Program-made: the position numbers and the translations under genes | Origin: Bacteroides thetaiotaomicron VPI-5482 | GTDB lineage: Bacteria; Bacteroidota; Bacteroidia; Bacteroidales; Bacteroidaceae | Assembly (NCBI RefSeq): GCF_000011065.1 | Contig: NC_004663.1 | Location: 2,728,001-2,792,000 of the forward strand | Length of the DNA: 64,000 bases | Direction of reading: 5' to 3' | The notes under the pieces: generated by a model | Database searches by the model: none | What the model saw: the letters and a program-made list of their open reading frames with translations, nothing else | What the model was told of the DNA's origin: nothing | Shown: positions 45,161 to 53,143 of the stretch, one piece after another | Numbering within the stretch: the stretch's first letter is position 1 | Layout of the letters: each line of letters starts with the position of its first letter

Positions 45161-47734
45161 TTATCGATGAAAAGGAGGATTTTTGCTCATCAGCTCTGCA
45201 TAAGAAGTAGAATATTCTTCATTCATCATTTGCTTGTACTCACGCACAAACAGGGAATATTGCAGAATTGCTTCTTGTGACGAACCTGTATGGTTAAGGG
45301 CATGCATACCATAGGCCAGTGCCAGCTCATTAACCGGATCAACCCGGAAAAGCACATTACAGAAACGAATGACGGCATCATACTTATGCTGCTGATACAG
45401 ACGTTCGATTTCCAGTGGCAGAAAGGAAGACAAGAACTCTTCTACTTTTTGTTTGAAGTGGTCCATCATCCCCGCATCCATACCATCAAGGAATTTGCCA
45501 CGCATTAATAAAATGCCGAGTTCATTCTCCACCTCTTCAGCATTCTTCAAGGTGCGGAAACGGAAATAATCACAATAACAGTCAGTAAACACCAGTCTGA
45601 AATATCCCTTGTCGTGTACAAGTTCCACTCCATCCAGCTCAGCCAGATTTTTGCGAATCTGATTGATCGTTACCCCTTTCAGGTTTTTCACCTTGTCGTC
45701 GGGTTTATCGGCCCAGAAAACCTCATTCAAGGAGGCAGATAATACTCCATTATGGGTACTATGAAGCAAGATATAGATGAAAACCTGCCGTAAACGGGAA
45801 CTGAACAAATGAGTAATATCCCGCCCATTCCGGTCAATTACCGTAAAAGGACCGAATAAATAAACTGCATTCGGACGAACGATGGATGATTCAAAATCTT
45901 CTTTTGCAGGCATTTCTTTTCCCAGTACACTTTTATCCGGTTCTCTTCCGACAGGTGGTGACATGAGCACAGAAGATGATTCCGGAACCGCATTTCTTTG
46001 TTTTCCCCTCTTTCTCCTGACAAACAGCACACCTCCGACAAGCAATAATACTCCTATTCCTGCCATTATCCATAACCAACGAATCTCCAGAGAAGACCTG
46101 GAGCCGTAAGAACGGATTTCATCCAGAGAAACCGGAGGGGCGGACAACACATAAGTCCGAATCACCGTATGCCCCTTCTTGTCAAATTCTGTGGTCGTAC
46201 AGTAATACTCATGCGTCAATGAATTATAGTAAAGGTTAGCATTCGTCATAATCTCTTCCGAACGCATCGGAATGGAATCTCCCAAAGCTTTCATCGTTCC
46301 ATCATCAACCGTCAAGCGATAAAGTTGCAGATAGGTATCCGAAAGATATTCCGGATAACACAGGGCATAGATATACTTCTCATCAGGTGTCAGTATCATA
46401 TCACGGGCGACGACCAAACGATGATCCGAAGCGTTCTGCCACAAACGTCGCACAGACTGCTGCTTTCTGTCAAGCAGATAAAGATCGTGAAGATAATTTC
46501 GGCCTACACTCTGCTCACCCGATTCGTTTCCCATCCCGCCAAAGACATAGATATGCTCCCGGTTCTTATTGACTGCCATACCCGAGAAATAACGGGGGAT
46601 AATCCGGTCGCCGGAATAAGAGAGGGTGTCCCAACGGTCGGCCTCGATATCATATTCGAGGAATGTATTGTTAAAACGCTTATTACCAAAACCGCCAAAA
46701 ACGAGATACTTTCCGGTTGTTTCATCCCAAAAGCCGTCATGATGGTGCAACTGTACCGGCAAGGCTGCTACTCCGGTCTGTTTCCACTCCTGATTATTCA
46801 GATCGAGCGCCGCTACCGTAGCATCCCCCAACGGCAGGTTATTCAATTCATAAACATAAAGTTTACCATCCGTTGTATTCATGAAATGAGTAGCCAACTG
46901 CAATTTTACGGGTAGTTTGTTGCTATAAGAATACTTTTGTGGCTGACGTTTCAACAGATTATAAGTAAGAAGTGAATCCTGGCTGAAAATAATCAGTCGC
47001 TGACTGTCCGGCTCAAAAGTGATTCCCGAAGGAGTCTGAAAAGAATACTCAAAAAGTTTCTCCCAATGATAAGAACCGTTGATGAGCCACACCGGATTGA
47101 CAACCGTACCCAAAACCTTCCCTGTAGAAGTATGCACTTCTTCCCCTTCATTTTCATTCAGAGGGAAAGTATATGAATGACTTCTATCACCTTCCAGCTT
47201 CAGATTGCGGATGGCAAAAGTGGGCATATCCAAAATATAATCATAACGTCCGAAGAAGAGGTGCGGACAAAAAGTATCTTTCAATCCTAAAGAAGTAATC
47301 TTCTTTTCGTTATCTCCGATACGAATCGTAAGTACGTCCTGTTGCAAATCGAATGCAAAAGACACAGGAATCCATTGATAAGCCAGTGCATCATTGCGCA
47401 GATTTAAAGAATAATGATTCTCTTTTCCGTCGGTATTAAACTTGAATGTACTGTTCTCACCATCCAGATAAGTATACGTAAAGCTATATTTAGTTTTCCC
47501 CTGATCTTCCTTCAGCAGAAAAACATATCCAAAAGTATCAAAATCGCGAATAGAAAGTTCAAAGCTCAACTGAAAGTTTTTCGTAAAACAAGGTATCTCC
47601 CCTTCCTGAAATATCTGAAGAGAAGTCCTTTCTTTAATTTCTTTATCATTAGCCTGAAACAACAATCCTTGCGAATAAGCAAACAGAGTCATTCCAGTCA
47701 GTAGGAATAAGAGGCAAAGCCTACGTCGTATCAT
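45161..47734 (-). CDS. membrane-spanning regulator: ConA-like + Kelch sensor, SARP/BTAD-like output
   Basis: This protein of about 857 residues begins with a signal peptide (MIRRRLCLLFLLTGMTLFAYSQ). A concanavalin-like domain follows (about 30-195), then a Kelch propeller (about 220-530, with YLVFGGFGNKRFNNTFLEYDIEADRWDTLSY and IYVFGGMGN). One membrane helix (about 550-573, WLWIMAGIGVLLLVGGVLFV) is followed by a basic stop-transfer segment. The cytoplasmic part has an OmpR-type winged helix (about 620-720, VYLFGPFTVIDRNGRDITH ... TINQIRKNLAEL) and a BTAD/TPR-like region (about 730-850). The layout suggests a one-protein signal transducer for PUL B. The start at 47734 is set by the -7 element at 47755-47762. 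Confidence 0.82.
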   Translation of the reverse strand: MIRRRLCLLFLLTGMTLFAYSQGLLFQANDKEIKERTSLQIFQEGEIPCFTKNFQLSFELSIRDFDTFGYVFLLKEDQGKTKYSFTYTYLDGENSTFKFNTDGKENHYSLNLRNDALAYQWIPVSFAFDLQQDVLTIRIGDNEKKITSLGLKDTFCPHLFFGRYDYILDMPTFAIRNLKLEGDRSHSYTFPLNENEGEEVHTSTGKVLGTVVNPVWLINGSYHWEKLFEYSFQTPSGITFEPDSQRLIIFSQDSLLTYNLLKRQPQKYSYSNKLPVKLQLATHFMNTTDGKLYVYELNNLPLGDATVAALDLNNQEWKQTGVAALPVQLHHHDGFWDETTGKYLVFGGFGNKRFNNTFLEYDIEADRWDTLSYSGDRIIPRYFSGMAVNKNREHIYVFGGMGNESGEQSVGRNYLHDLYLLDRKQQSVRRLWQNASDHRLVVARDMILTPDEKYIYALCYPEYLSDTYLQLYRLTVDDGTMKALGDSIPMRSEEIMTNANLYYNSLTHEYYCTTTEFDKKGHTVIRTYVLSAPPVSLDEIRSYGSRSSLEIRWLWIMAGIGVLLLVGGVLFVRRKRGKQRNAVPESSSVLMSPPVGREPDKSVLGKEMPAKEDFESSIVRPNAVYLFGPFTVIDRNGRDITHLFSSRLRQVFIYILLHSTHNGVLSASLNEVFWADKPDDKVKNLKGVTINQIRKNLAELDGVELVHDKGYFRLVFTDCYCDYFRFRTLKNAEEVENELGILLMRGKFLDGMDAGMMDHFKQKVEEFLSSFLPLEIERLYQQHKYDAVIRFCNVLFRVDPVNELALAYGMHALNHTGSSQEAILQYSLFVREYKQMMNEEYSTSYAELMSKNPPFHR

Positions 47735-47754
47735 AGTCTTTCGATTTATTATCA

Positions 47755-47762
47755 CAAATATA
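47755..47762 (-). promoter_or_regulatory. -7 element of the Kelch/SARP-like regulator gene
   Basis: The minus strand reads TATATTTG, matching TAnnTTTG, 20 bases before the ATG at 47734. Confidence 0.5.
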
Positions 47763-47840
47763 CAGGATTATTTTAAATAACCGCCTAAGCAGATGAAAAT
47801 CACCTTTGTCGGTACCCTACAGTTCCGGCTGTTTCTTTCT

Positions 47841-47954
47841 TTAATCCGCACCTTTTTCTATCACCCAGCCATTTCCTTCCGCCCATATACTTACCTGATA
47901 TCTTCTCCTGTTACCGTGTATAAATAAGACAGTCAACCACTTCTTATGCTTCAT
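47841..47954 (-). CDS. candidate 37-residue small protein
   Basis: An ATG at 47954 opens a 37-codon frame (MKHKKWLTVLFIHGNRRRYQ, then VSIWAEGNGWVIEKGAD, stop at 47841). The composition is protein-like: aromatic residues placed in an amphipathic pattern, an Arg-rich turn, and no rare run. A -7 element (TACTTTTG on the minus strand, 47985-47992) lies 31 bases upstream. It occupies the otherwise empty 335-base gap (47735-48069) upstream of the Kelch/SARP-like regulator on the same strand. Function unknown; it could also be a chance frame. Confidence 0.45.
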   Translation of the reverse strand: MKHKKWLTVLFIHGNRRRYQVSIWAEGNGWVIEKGAD

Positions 47955-48037
47955 CGTCTAATATATATTTAAGTTAGCAACGTGCAAAAGTAAGAAAAGA
48001 AATAGATACCATCCATGATAGAATGCAAATTAATAAG

Positions 48038-48045
48038 TAACTTTG
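48038..48045 (+). promoter_or_regulatory. -7 element of the gene at 48070
   Basis: TAACTTTG matches TAnnTTTG, 25 bases before the ATG at 48070, and argues against the TTG at 48043 as a start. A divergent minus-strand element (TACTTTTG, 47985-47992) lies 45 bases away. Confidence 0.55.
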
Positions 48046-48069
48046 CAGAAAATTGAATCAGTACAGACT

Positions 48070-48495
48070 ATGTGGATACTTATTATAAGTTTGGTGTTGC
48101 TAGGTATCATCGCATTGATAGCCGGTTATATCCGCAACAAAAGACTGCAACAGAAAATAGAAAAAGGTGAACTGGACCGTATGCCGGAAGTGAAAGAAGC
48201 AGATATAGAATGCTGCGGACAACACGAAGTGTGCGAGAAAGATAGTTTGCTTGCCGCCGTAAGCAAAAAAATTGAATATTACGATGACGAAGAACTGGAT
48301 CAGTTCATCGGAAAGGAAGCAAATGCGTATACTGACGAAGAAACAAACCAATTCAGGGATGTGTTATATACCATGCAGGACATTGATGTCGCAGGCTGGG
48401 TACGTAGTTTGCAACTACGGGGTATCGAGTTGCCGGATGACCTCAAAGATGAAGTCTTTCTGATTATCGGAGAGAGAAGGAATGGGGAGAGGTAA
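48070..48495 (+). CDS. small membrane-anchored protein, unknown function
   Basis: This protein of about 141 residues has one N-terminal membrane helix (MWILIISLVLLGIIALIAGY) and an acidic cytoplasmic part with a CC pair and a nearby Cys (IECCGQHEVCEKD, about residues 46-58). The C-terminal half is helical and acidic (YYDDEELDQFIG). The Cys cluster could bind metal, and the next gene is a metal-ABC permease, but the link is only positional. I do not recognise the family. Confidence 0.75.
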   Translation: MWILIISLVLLGIIALIAGYIRNKRLQQKIEKGELDRMPEVKEADIECCGQHEVCEKDSLLAAVSKKIEYYDDEELDQFIGKEANAYTDEETNQFRDVLYTMQDIDVAGWVRSLQLRGIELPDDLKDEVFLIIGERRNGER

Positions 48496-48604
48496 TAGGT
48501 ATTAAGTAATAAGTATTAGGAGGGCGTTGAAGTTGTTTTTATTGATGGACGGCATTATTCTTGCTTTGATTTTTAATTTTCAATCTTTAATCTTTAATTA
48601 AAAA

Positions 48605-49414
48605 GTGGATCTACTTCGATATACATTCTTCCAACACGCTTTGCTGGGCAGCTTACTGGCAAGCATTGCCTGCGGGATTATCGGTACTTACATTGTTACC
48701 CGCCGTCTGGTATTTATCAGTGGAGGAATCACGCACGCCTCTTTCGGAGGGATAGGACTGGGACTGTTTGCGGGAATTTCTCCCATACTCTCAGCCGCCG
48801 TCTTCTCTGTATTGTCCGCATTCGGTGTCGAGTGGCTGAGCCGGCGGAAAGATATGCGTGAAGATTCTGCGATTGCCGTATTCTGGACGCTGGGAATGGC
48901 TTTGGGAATCATGTTCAGTTTCCTGTCACCGGGATTTGCTCCGGACTTGTCAGCTTATCTTTTCGGTAATATCCTGACCATCAATCAGGCGGACTTGTGG
49001 ATGCTGGGCATATTGGCTCTGATATTAACCGGATTCTTTTATCTGTTTATCCGTCCTATCGTATATATTGCATTCGACCGCGAGTTTGCCCGTTCGCAAA
49101 AGATTCCGGTAGAGATATTCGAATATGTGCTGATGATGTTTATTGCGTTGACCATCGTCGCTTGTCTGCGTATGGTAGGCATCGTTCTCGCAATATCGCT
49201 ACTCACCATTCCGCAAATGACAGCCAACCTCTTTACCTACAGTTTCAAGAAAATCATCTGGCTGTCCATCGGTATCGGTTTTCTGGGATGTCTGGGCGGT
49301 CTGTTTATTTCTTACCACTGGAAAGTCCCTTCGGGCGCTTCGATTATATTCTTCTCTATCCTGATTTATGCCGTTTGCAAGATCGGAAAGAGTTGTTGCA
49401 AGAAACAGTCATAA
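48605..49414 (+). CDS. metal-ion ABC transporter permease (ZnuB/ABC-3 type)
   Basis: This 269-residue protein has eight or nine hydrophobic segments and ABC-3 family motifs (GSLLASIACGIIGTYIVTRRLVFISGGITHASFGGIG; PQMTANLFTYSFKKI). It is the membrane channel of a zinc or manganese uptake system. The apparent start is GTG. The matching ATPase and binding protein are not in this window, so it would need partners from elsewhere. The upstream 109 bases are AT-rich, with simple TAAT repeats. Confidence 0.88.
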   Translation: MDLLRYTFFQHALLGSLLASIACGIIGTYIVTRRLVFISGGITHASFGGIGLGLFAGISPILSAAVFSVLSAFGVEWLSRRKDMREDSAIAVFWTLGMALGIMFSFLSPGFAPDLSAYLFGNILTINQADLWMLGILALILTGFFYLFIRPIVYIAFDREFARSQKIPVEIFEYVLMMFIALTIVACLRMVGIVLAISLLTIPQMTANLFTYSFKKIIWLSIGIGFLGCLGGLFISYHWKVPSGASIIFFSILIYAVCKIGKSCCKKQS

Positions 49415-49428
49415 TAATAGAATAGTAT

Positions 49429-49842
49429 ATGGAAATCAAGATTCAATCACTGGAAAGTATCCATGAGGCAGCCCGGGAATTTATCGCTGCTATGGGTGAT
49501 AACACCGTTTTCGCTTTATATGGTAAAATGGGAGCCGGCAAAACGACCTTCGTCAAAGCTCTTTGCGAAGAATTAGGTGTATCAGACGTTATCAGTTCTC
49601 CTACTTTCGCTATCGTCAACGAATATCGTTCGGACGAAACCGGAGAATTGATTTATCACTTCGACTTTTACCGCATCAAAAAGCTAAGTGAAGTATATGA
49701 CATGGGATACGAAGATTATTTCTACAGCGGCGCCCTTTGCTTTATCGAATGGCCGGAACTGGTAGAAGAATTACTACCGGGAGATGCCGTAAAAGTGACG
49801 ATTGAAGAACTGGAAGACGGAAGCAGAGTGATCAGACTATGA
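49429..49842 (+). CDS. tsaE: tRNA threonylcarbamoyladenosine biosynthesis ATPase TsaE
   Basis: This 137-residue P-loop protein has Walker A as GKMGAGKTTF (about residues 31-40), SSPTFAIVNEY and the HFDFYR motif typical of TsaE. With TsaB and TsaD it makes the t6A37 modification of ANN-decoding tRNAs in the cytoplasm. The gene overlaps the next by 4 bases (ATGA). Confidence 0.94.
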   Translation: MEIKIQSLESIHEAAREFIAAMGDNTVFALYGKMGAGKTTFVKALCEELGVSDVISSPTFAIVNEYRSDETGELIYHFDFYRIKKLSEVYDMGYEDYFYSGALCFIEWPELVEELLPGDAVKVTIEELEDGSRVIRL

Positions 49843-50063
49843 CCGGACAATACATCGTACAAGGAATTTTTGCGCTAGCGGGAATCACTTCCCTGCTAGC
49901 TTCCTTACTGAACTGGAACTGGTTCTTCACCACACGCAATGCCCAGACAATCGTCCGGAATGTAGGCCGCGGCAGAGCACGGCTCTTTTACGGCATACTG
50001 GGAGTCATTATAATAGGAATGGCTGTATTCTTCTTTATAGAAACACGGAAGGCAATTCTATAA
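49839..50063 (+). CDS. two-helix membrane protein, Imm17-like
   Basis: This 74-residue protein has two membrane helices (about 5-25 and 50-69) and a basic loop (TRNAQTIVRNVGRGRAR). It resembles the Imm17 (immunity 17) family in length and helix layout. Its start overlaps the tsaE stop, and no polymorphic toxin gene is nearby, so an immunity role is not supported by context. It may instead be a small housekeeping membrane protein coupled to tsaE. Confidence 0.7.
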   Translation: MTGQYIVQGIFALAGITSLLASLLNWNWFFTTRNAQTIVRNVGRGRARLFYGILGVIIIGMAVFFFIETRKAIL

Positions 50064-50109
50064 TAAGCTATTTTCAAAGAAATGCGCTTGTTATCTTCCC
50101 GTTTTTTAC

Positions 50110-50117
50110 TATTTTTG
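50110..50117 (+). promoter_or_regulatory. promoter of the MntA/HepT-like pair
   Basis: TATTTTTG (-7) at 50110-50117 and TTG (-33) at 50088-50090, with a 19-base spacer, make a good Bacteroides promoter 22 bases before the ATG at 50139. Confidence 0.6.
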
Positions 50118-50138
50118 TAGAGAAAGGAGTATGTAATT

Positions 50139-50432
50139 ATGAAAACAACGAATGAATACCTTACAAAAATCCGCCAATTCAAGCAACAGTGTGCCGAGAA
50201 ATATGGGATTATTTCTATCGGTATCTTTGGTTCTGTGGCCCGTGGTGAACAACACGAAGGAAGTGATTTAGATGTTTTCGTAGAATTGAAAGAACCCGAT
50301 CCTTTCGTGATGTTCGATATTAAAGAAGAACTGGAGCATATCTGCAATTGCAAAATAGATCTCCTCCGTTTACGCAAAAACCTTCGTTCACTCATATCCC
50401 AAAGAATAGAAAAAGATGGAATCTACGCTTAA
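50139..50432 (+). CDS. mntA: MntA-type nucleotidyltransferase antitoxin
   Basis: This 97-residue minimal nucleotidyltransferase has the catalytic motif GSVARGEQHEGSDLDVFVE (about residues 30-48), with Gly-Ser and two Asp residues for metal. MntA proteins neutralise the HEPN toxin HepT, in a studied case by attaching AMP to a Tyr in the toxin's active motif. The 3' end overlaps hepT by 17 bases. Its own promoter is at 50088-50117. Confidence 0.88.
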   Translation: MKTTNEYLTKIRQFKQQCAEKYGIISIGIFGSVARGEQHEGSDLDVFVELKEPDPFVMFDIKEELEHICNCKIDLLRLRKNLRSLISQRIEKDGIYA

Positions 50433-50793
50433 AGAGGAAATTCTAGATAAGTTTCTTCAATTATCAGAATCAATCTCTATCATTGAAGACAGATGCAAGA
50501 ATATACAGAATGTAGACGATTTCTTGTTATCCCCTTGGGGAATGACTGTTTTGGATGCCTGCATTATGCGAATACAGGTAATCGGAGAAACAATTAAGGC
50601 TATTGATGATAAAACCCAAAGATCATTTTTCAAAGATTATCCACAAGTTCCATGGGCAAAAGTTATTGGACTCAGAAATATTATTTCCCATGAATATGCC
50701 AACATTGACTATGAGATTATATGGGTAGTCATAACAAAGCACCTTCCTCCTTTAAAAGAAACAGTAGAAAATATTATTAAAGACTTATCATAG
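50416..50793 (+). CDS. hepT: HepT-type HEPN toxin
   Basis: This 125-residue helical protein belongs to the DUF86/HepT family. The HEPN active motif RX4HXY appears as RNIISHEY (about residues 93-100), so the RNase residues Arg and His and the target Tyr are all present. It is the toxin of the MntA/HepT pair. The last six bases of the gene (50788-50793) overlap the 3' end of the DUF58 gene on the opposite strand. Confidence 0.88.
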   Translation: MESTLKEEILDKFLQLSESISIIEDRCKNIQNVDDFLLSPWGMTVLDACIMRIQVIGETIKAIDDKTQRSFFKDYPQVPWAKVIGLRNIISHEYANIDYEIIWVVITKHLPPLKETVENIIKDLS

Positions 50794-52098
50794 CAGTTGC
50801 CGTGATTTCATCTCCAGATATTTATTGATCACGTCAATAGACAGATTTTCGGGTGTCGTCAGCAGAGAGTAAATGCCATGCTGCTTTAATGTAGAAACGA
50901 TCAGTCGCTTCTCAAAAGCAAACTTTTCGGCAATCACGTGCCGGTAATAATCTTCCGTATCCCTCGCCGGACTTTCGATGTACGCTTTCAAGTCAGCATC
51001 CTCAAAGAAAACCACCAGCAAACGATGTTGCCGGTTGAGCTGCTGCAAGTAAGCCAACTGGCGATTCATGCTGCTGATACTGGCAAAGTTGGTATACAGA
51101 ACCAAAAAGCTACGCTTATTGACGTGCTTGTTCAGATGCACACAAAGAGCCGAGAAGTCCGTTTCACCAAAAGTAGTCTGCTGGCTATACAGCTTTTCAA
51201 GCAGCGTCTGCATATGCCCGGGCTGCTTGGAAGCCGGAACGAAGGTATCAAAATGCTCATCAAAAGTCACCAGCCCCGCTTTATCCTCCTTCCGCATCGC
51301 CACATACGAAAGCACCAGCGAAGCATTAATCGCATAATCGAGCAAAGTCATTCCCCGAAAAGCCTGCTGCATCACCCTGCCTTTATCTATCACACTGTAA
51401 ATCTGCTGAGAGCGTTCGTCCTGATAGACATTTACCATCAACTCATGCCGGCGGGCACTCGCTTTCCAGTTGATAGTCCGGTAGTCGTCTCCTTTTACAT
51501 ATTCCTTGATCTGCTCAAATTCCGTTTGATGGCCTACCCGGCGGATACGCTTGATACCCAGTTCGGTAAGATTATCACTCATTGCCAGCAATTCGTATCG
51601 GTGAAGCATCAGATAGGAAGGATATACCTTGATATCCTGCGCCTGCCCACAAGTGTACCGACGGGAAAGCAGCCCGATTTTATCGGTCACAAATACACGG
51701 ATTTGCCCGAAAGAGTATACTCCGCGACGGGTCGGACGAAGATGGTAACTGATTGTTTTCCCCTCGTTCGGCTGAAGGGTAGTCCGGAAACAGACATCCC
51801 GATTCTGGAAGATAAAAGGTATTTCATCTATGATCTCCAGAGAGAGAGGACGCGAATAAGTACTTTCGACACGAATGCTCACTTCATTGTCATCGCCATT
51901 GGAGAAACGGTCGGAACATCGACGGAATGCCTGAATCCCCTGGGTACGGTAGAGAATATATCCATCTGCCGATACCAACACGAATAAGGCAAAAAGCGCC
52001 CACTGCCCGATGACAAAAAACGGAGCAAACAGATATCCGCTACCCAATAAGAGGATAACCAGAATAAGGGCAATATAGAAACGACGGGTTAAGTACAA
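50788..52098 (-). CDS. DUF58-domain protein of the MoxR operon
   Basis: This 436-residue protein has two N-terminal membrane helices (about 5-45), a beta-rich domain and the DUF58 core (about 195-290: YVKGDDYRTINWKASARRHELMVNVYQDERSQQIY), which is von Willebrand A-like. DUF58 proteins work with MoxR ATPases in envelope or protein-maturation processes. It is the last gene of the operon. The 59-base gap to moxR holds a tandem repeat of the TTTTGAGT type (about 52104-52136). Confidence 0.88.
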   Translation of the reverse strand: MYLTRRFYIALILVILLLGSGYLFAPFFVIGQWALFALFVLVSADGYILYRTQGIQAFRRCSDRFSNGDDNEVSIRVESTYSRPLSLEIIDEIPFIFQNRDVCFRTTLQPNEGKTISYHLRPTRRGVYSFGQIRVFVTDKIGLLSRRYTCGQAQDIKVYPSYLMLHRYELLAMSDNLTELGIKRIRRVGHQTEFEQIKEYVKGDDYRTINWKASARRHELMVNVYQDERSQQIYSVIDKGRVMQQAFRGMTLLDYAINASLVLSYVAMRKEDKAGLVTFDEHFDTFVPASKQPGHMQTLLEKLYSQQTTFGETDFSALCVHLNKHVNKRSFLVLYTNFASISSMNRQLAYLQQLNRQHRLLVVFFEDADLKAYIESPARDTEDYYRHVIAEKFAFEKRLIVSTLKQHGIYSLLTTPENLSIDVINKYLEMKSRQLL

Positions 52099-52157
52099 TT
52101 TCGGGTTCTGAGTTTTGAGTTTTAAGTTTTGAGTTACGAATTATAGAGATTCGGTTC

Positions 52158-53132
52158 TTATTTGGGGACCTCCACTTTATCAATCAGGCGTTGCGTAACC
52201 TTTACCGGAGAGTATCCTTCCATTTCCGCTTCCGCCGTCAGGATCAGACGATGCTGAAGCACATACGGAGCAACGAACTTAATATCTTCCGGTGTCACGA
52301 AGTCACGTCCCTGCAAAAGGGCATACGCCTTGGAGGCTTGCAACATTGCAACTGATGCACGCGGAGAAGCGCCAAGATATACAGCTTTGCTGGTACGCGT
52401 CTGCTGCACAATCAATGCAATGTATTGGAGCAGCGTACGGTCTACAAACACCTGATTCATGAAGGCACGCAGTGACAGGAGTTCTTCTTTGGTGATAGCG
52501 GGCTTGATATCGTCCAGCTTGATTAATGAAGCGTTCGTATGGTGACGTTCCAAAATATCCACTTCTTCTTCCAGCGAAGGATAGTCCATCGTTATTTTCA
52601 TCAGAAAGCGGTCGAGCTGTGCTTCGGGAAGTTTATAAGTTCCTTCCTGTTCCACGGGGTTTTGTGTGGCAAGGATAGTGTAGAGTTCACCCATCTTATG
52701 AGTAATGCCGTCAATGCTTATCTGACGCTCTTCCATCACCTCGAACAAGGCAGCCTGCGTTTTGGCAGGAGCACGGTTGATCTCGTCCACCAATACGATA
52801 TCGGCAAAGATCGGTCCCTGATGAAAGTCAAAATCATTGGTTTTCATATTGAACACAGTGGTACCCAAGACATCGCTCGGCATCAGGTCCGGCGTAAACT
52901 GGATACGGCTGAAGTCCGCATCGATCAGACGAGCCGTCAATCGGGCAAGCAATGTCTTTGCAACTCCCGGCACGCCTTCTATTAGTACGTGACCATTGGC
53001 AAGGATGGCTGCCAGCACCAAGTCCACCGTCTGTTCCTGACCGACAATAACGGAAGCAATCTGATCCTTCAATTCCTGTATCTTCTCGGAAAAGAGAGTT
53101 AAATCCACTCGTTGTTCTGTATTCTCTTCCAT
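52158..53132 (-). CDS. MoxR-type AAA+ ATPase
   Basis: This 324-residue protein has Walker A GVPGVAKTLLARL (about residues 54-66), Walker B ADIVLVDEINRAPAKTQAALFEVMEERQ (about 110-137), sensor 1 ATQNPVEQEGTY and a helical lid with SPRASVAMLQASKAYAL. MoxR proteins act as chaperone-like ATPases for partner proteins with VWA folds, here the DUF58 protein encoded downstream. The DUF4350 gene ends 12 bases upstream. Confidence 0.93.
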   Translation of the reverse strand: MEENTEQRVDLTLFSEKIQELKDQIASVIVGQEQTVDLVLAAILANGHVLIEGVPGVAKTLLARLTARLIDADFSRIQFTPDLMPSDVLGTTVFNMKTNDFDFHQGPIFADIVLVDEINRAPAKTQAALFEVMEERQISIDGITHKMGELYTILATQNPVEQEGTYKLPEAQLDRFLMKITMDYPSLEEEVDILERHHTNASLIKLDDIKPAITKEELLSLRAFMNQVFVDRTLLQYIALIVQQTRTSKAVYLGASPRASVAMLQASKAYALLQGRDFVTPEDIKFVAPYVLQHRLILTAEAEMEGYSPVKVTQRLIDKVEVPK

Positions 53133-53143
53133 AAATATCTTCT

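Noticed and set aside
23366..47755. long frames on the opposite strand of the PUL genes
   Set aside because: They mirror the coding pattern of the real minus-strand genes, have no family motifs and no promoters.
48043..48069. TTG start for the small membrane protein at 48070
   Set aside because: The TTG is part of the -7 element TAACTTTG (48038-48045); the ATG at 48070 gives a clean N-terminal helix.
48541..48604. AT-rich simple repeats before the metal permease as a regulatory element
   Set aside because: Low-complexity TTTAATT/TAAT runs of this kind are frequent in AT-rich intergenic DNA; no clear operator or promoter could be fixed.
50788..50793. overlap of hepT and the DUF58 gene as evidence of a mis-called gene
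   Set aside because: Both frames have clear family motifs and the six-base overlap is convergent and only involves the stop regions.
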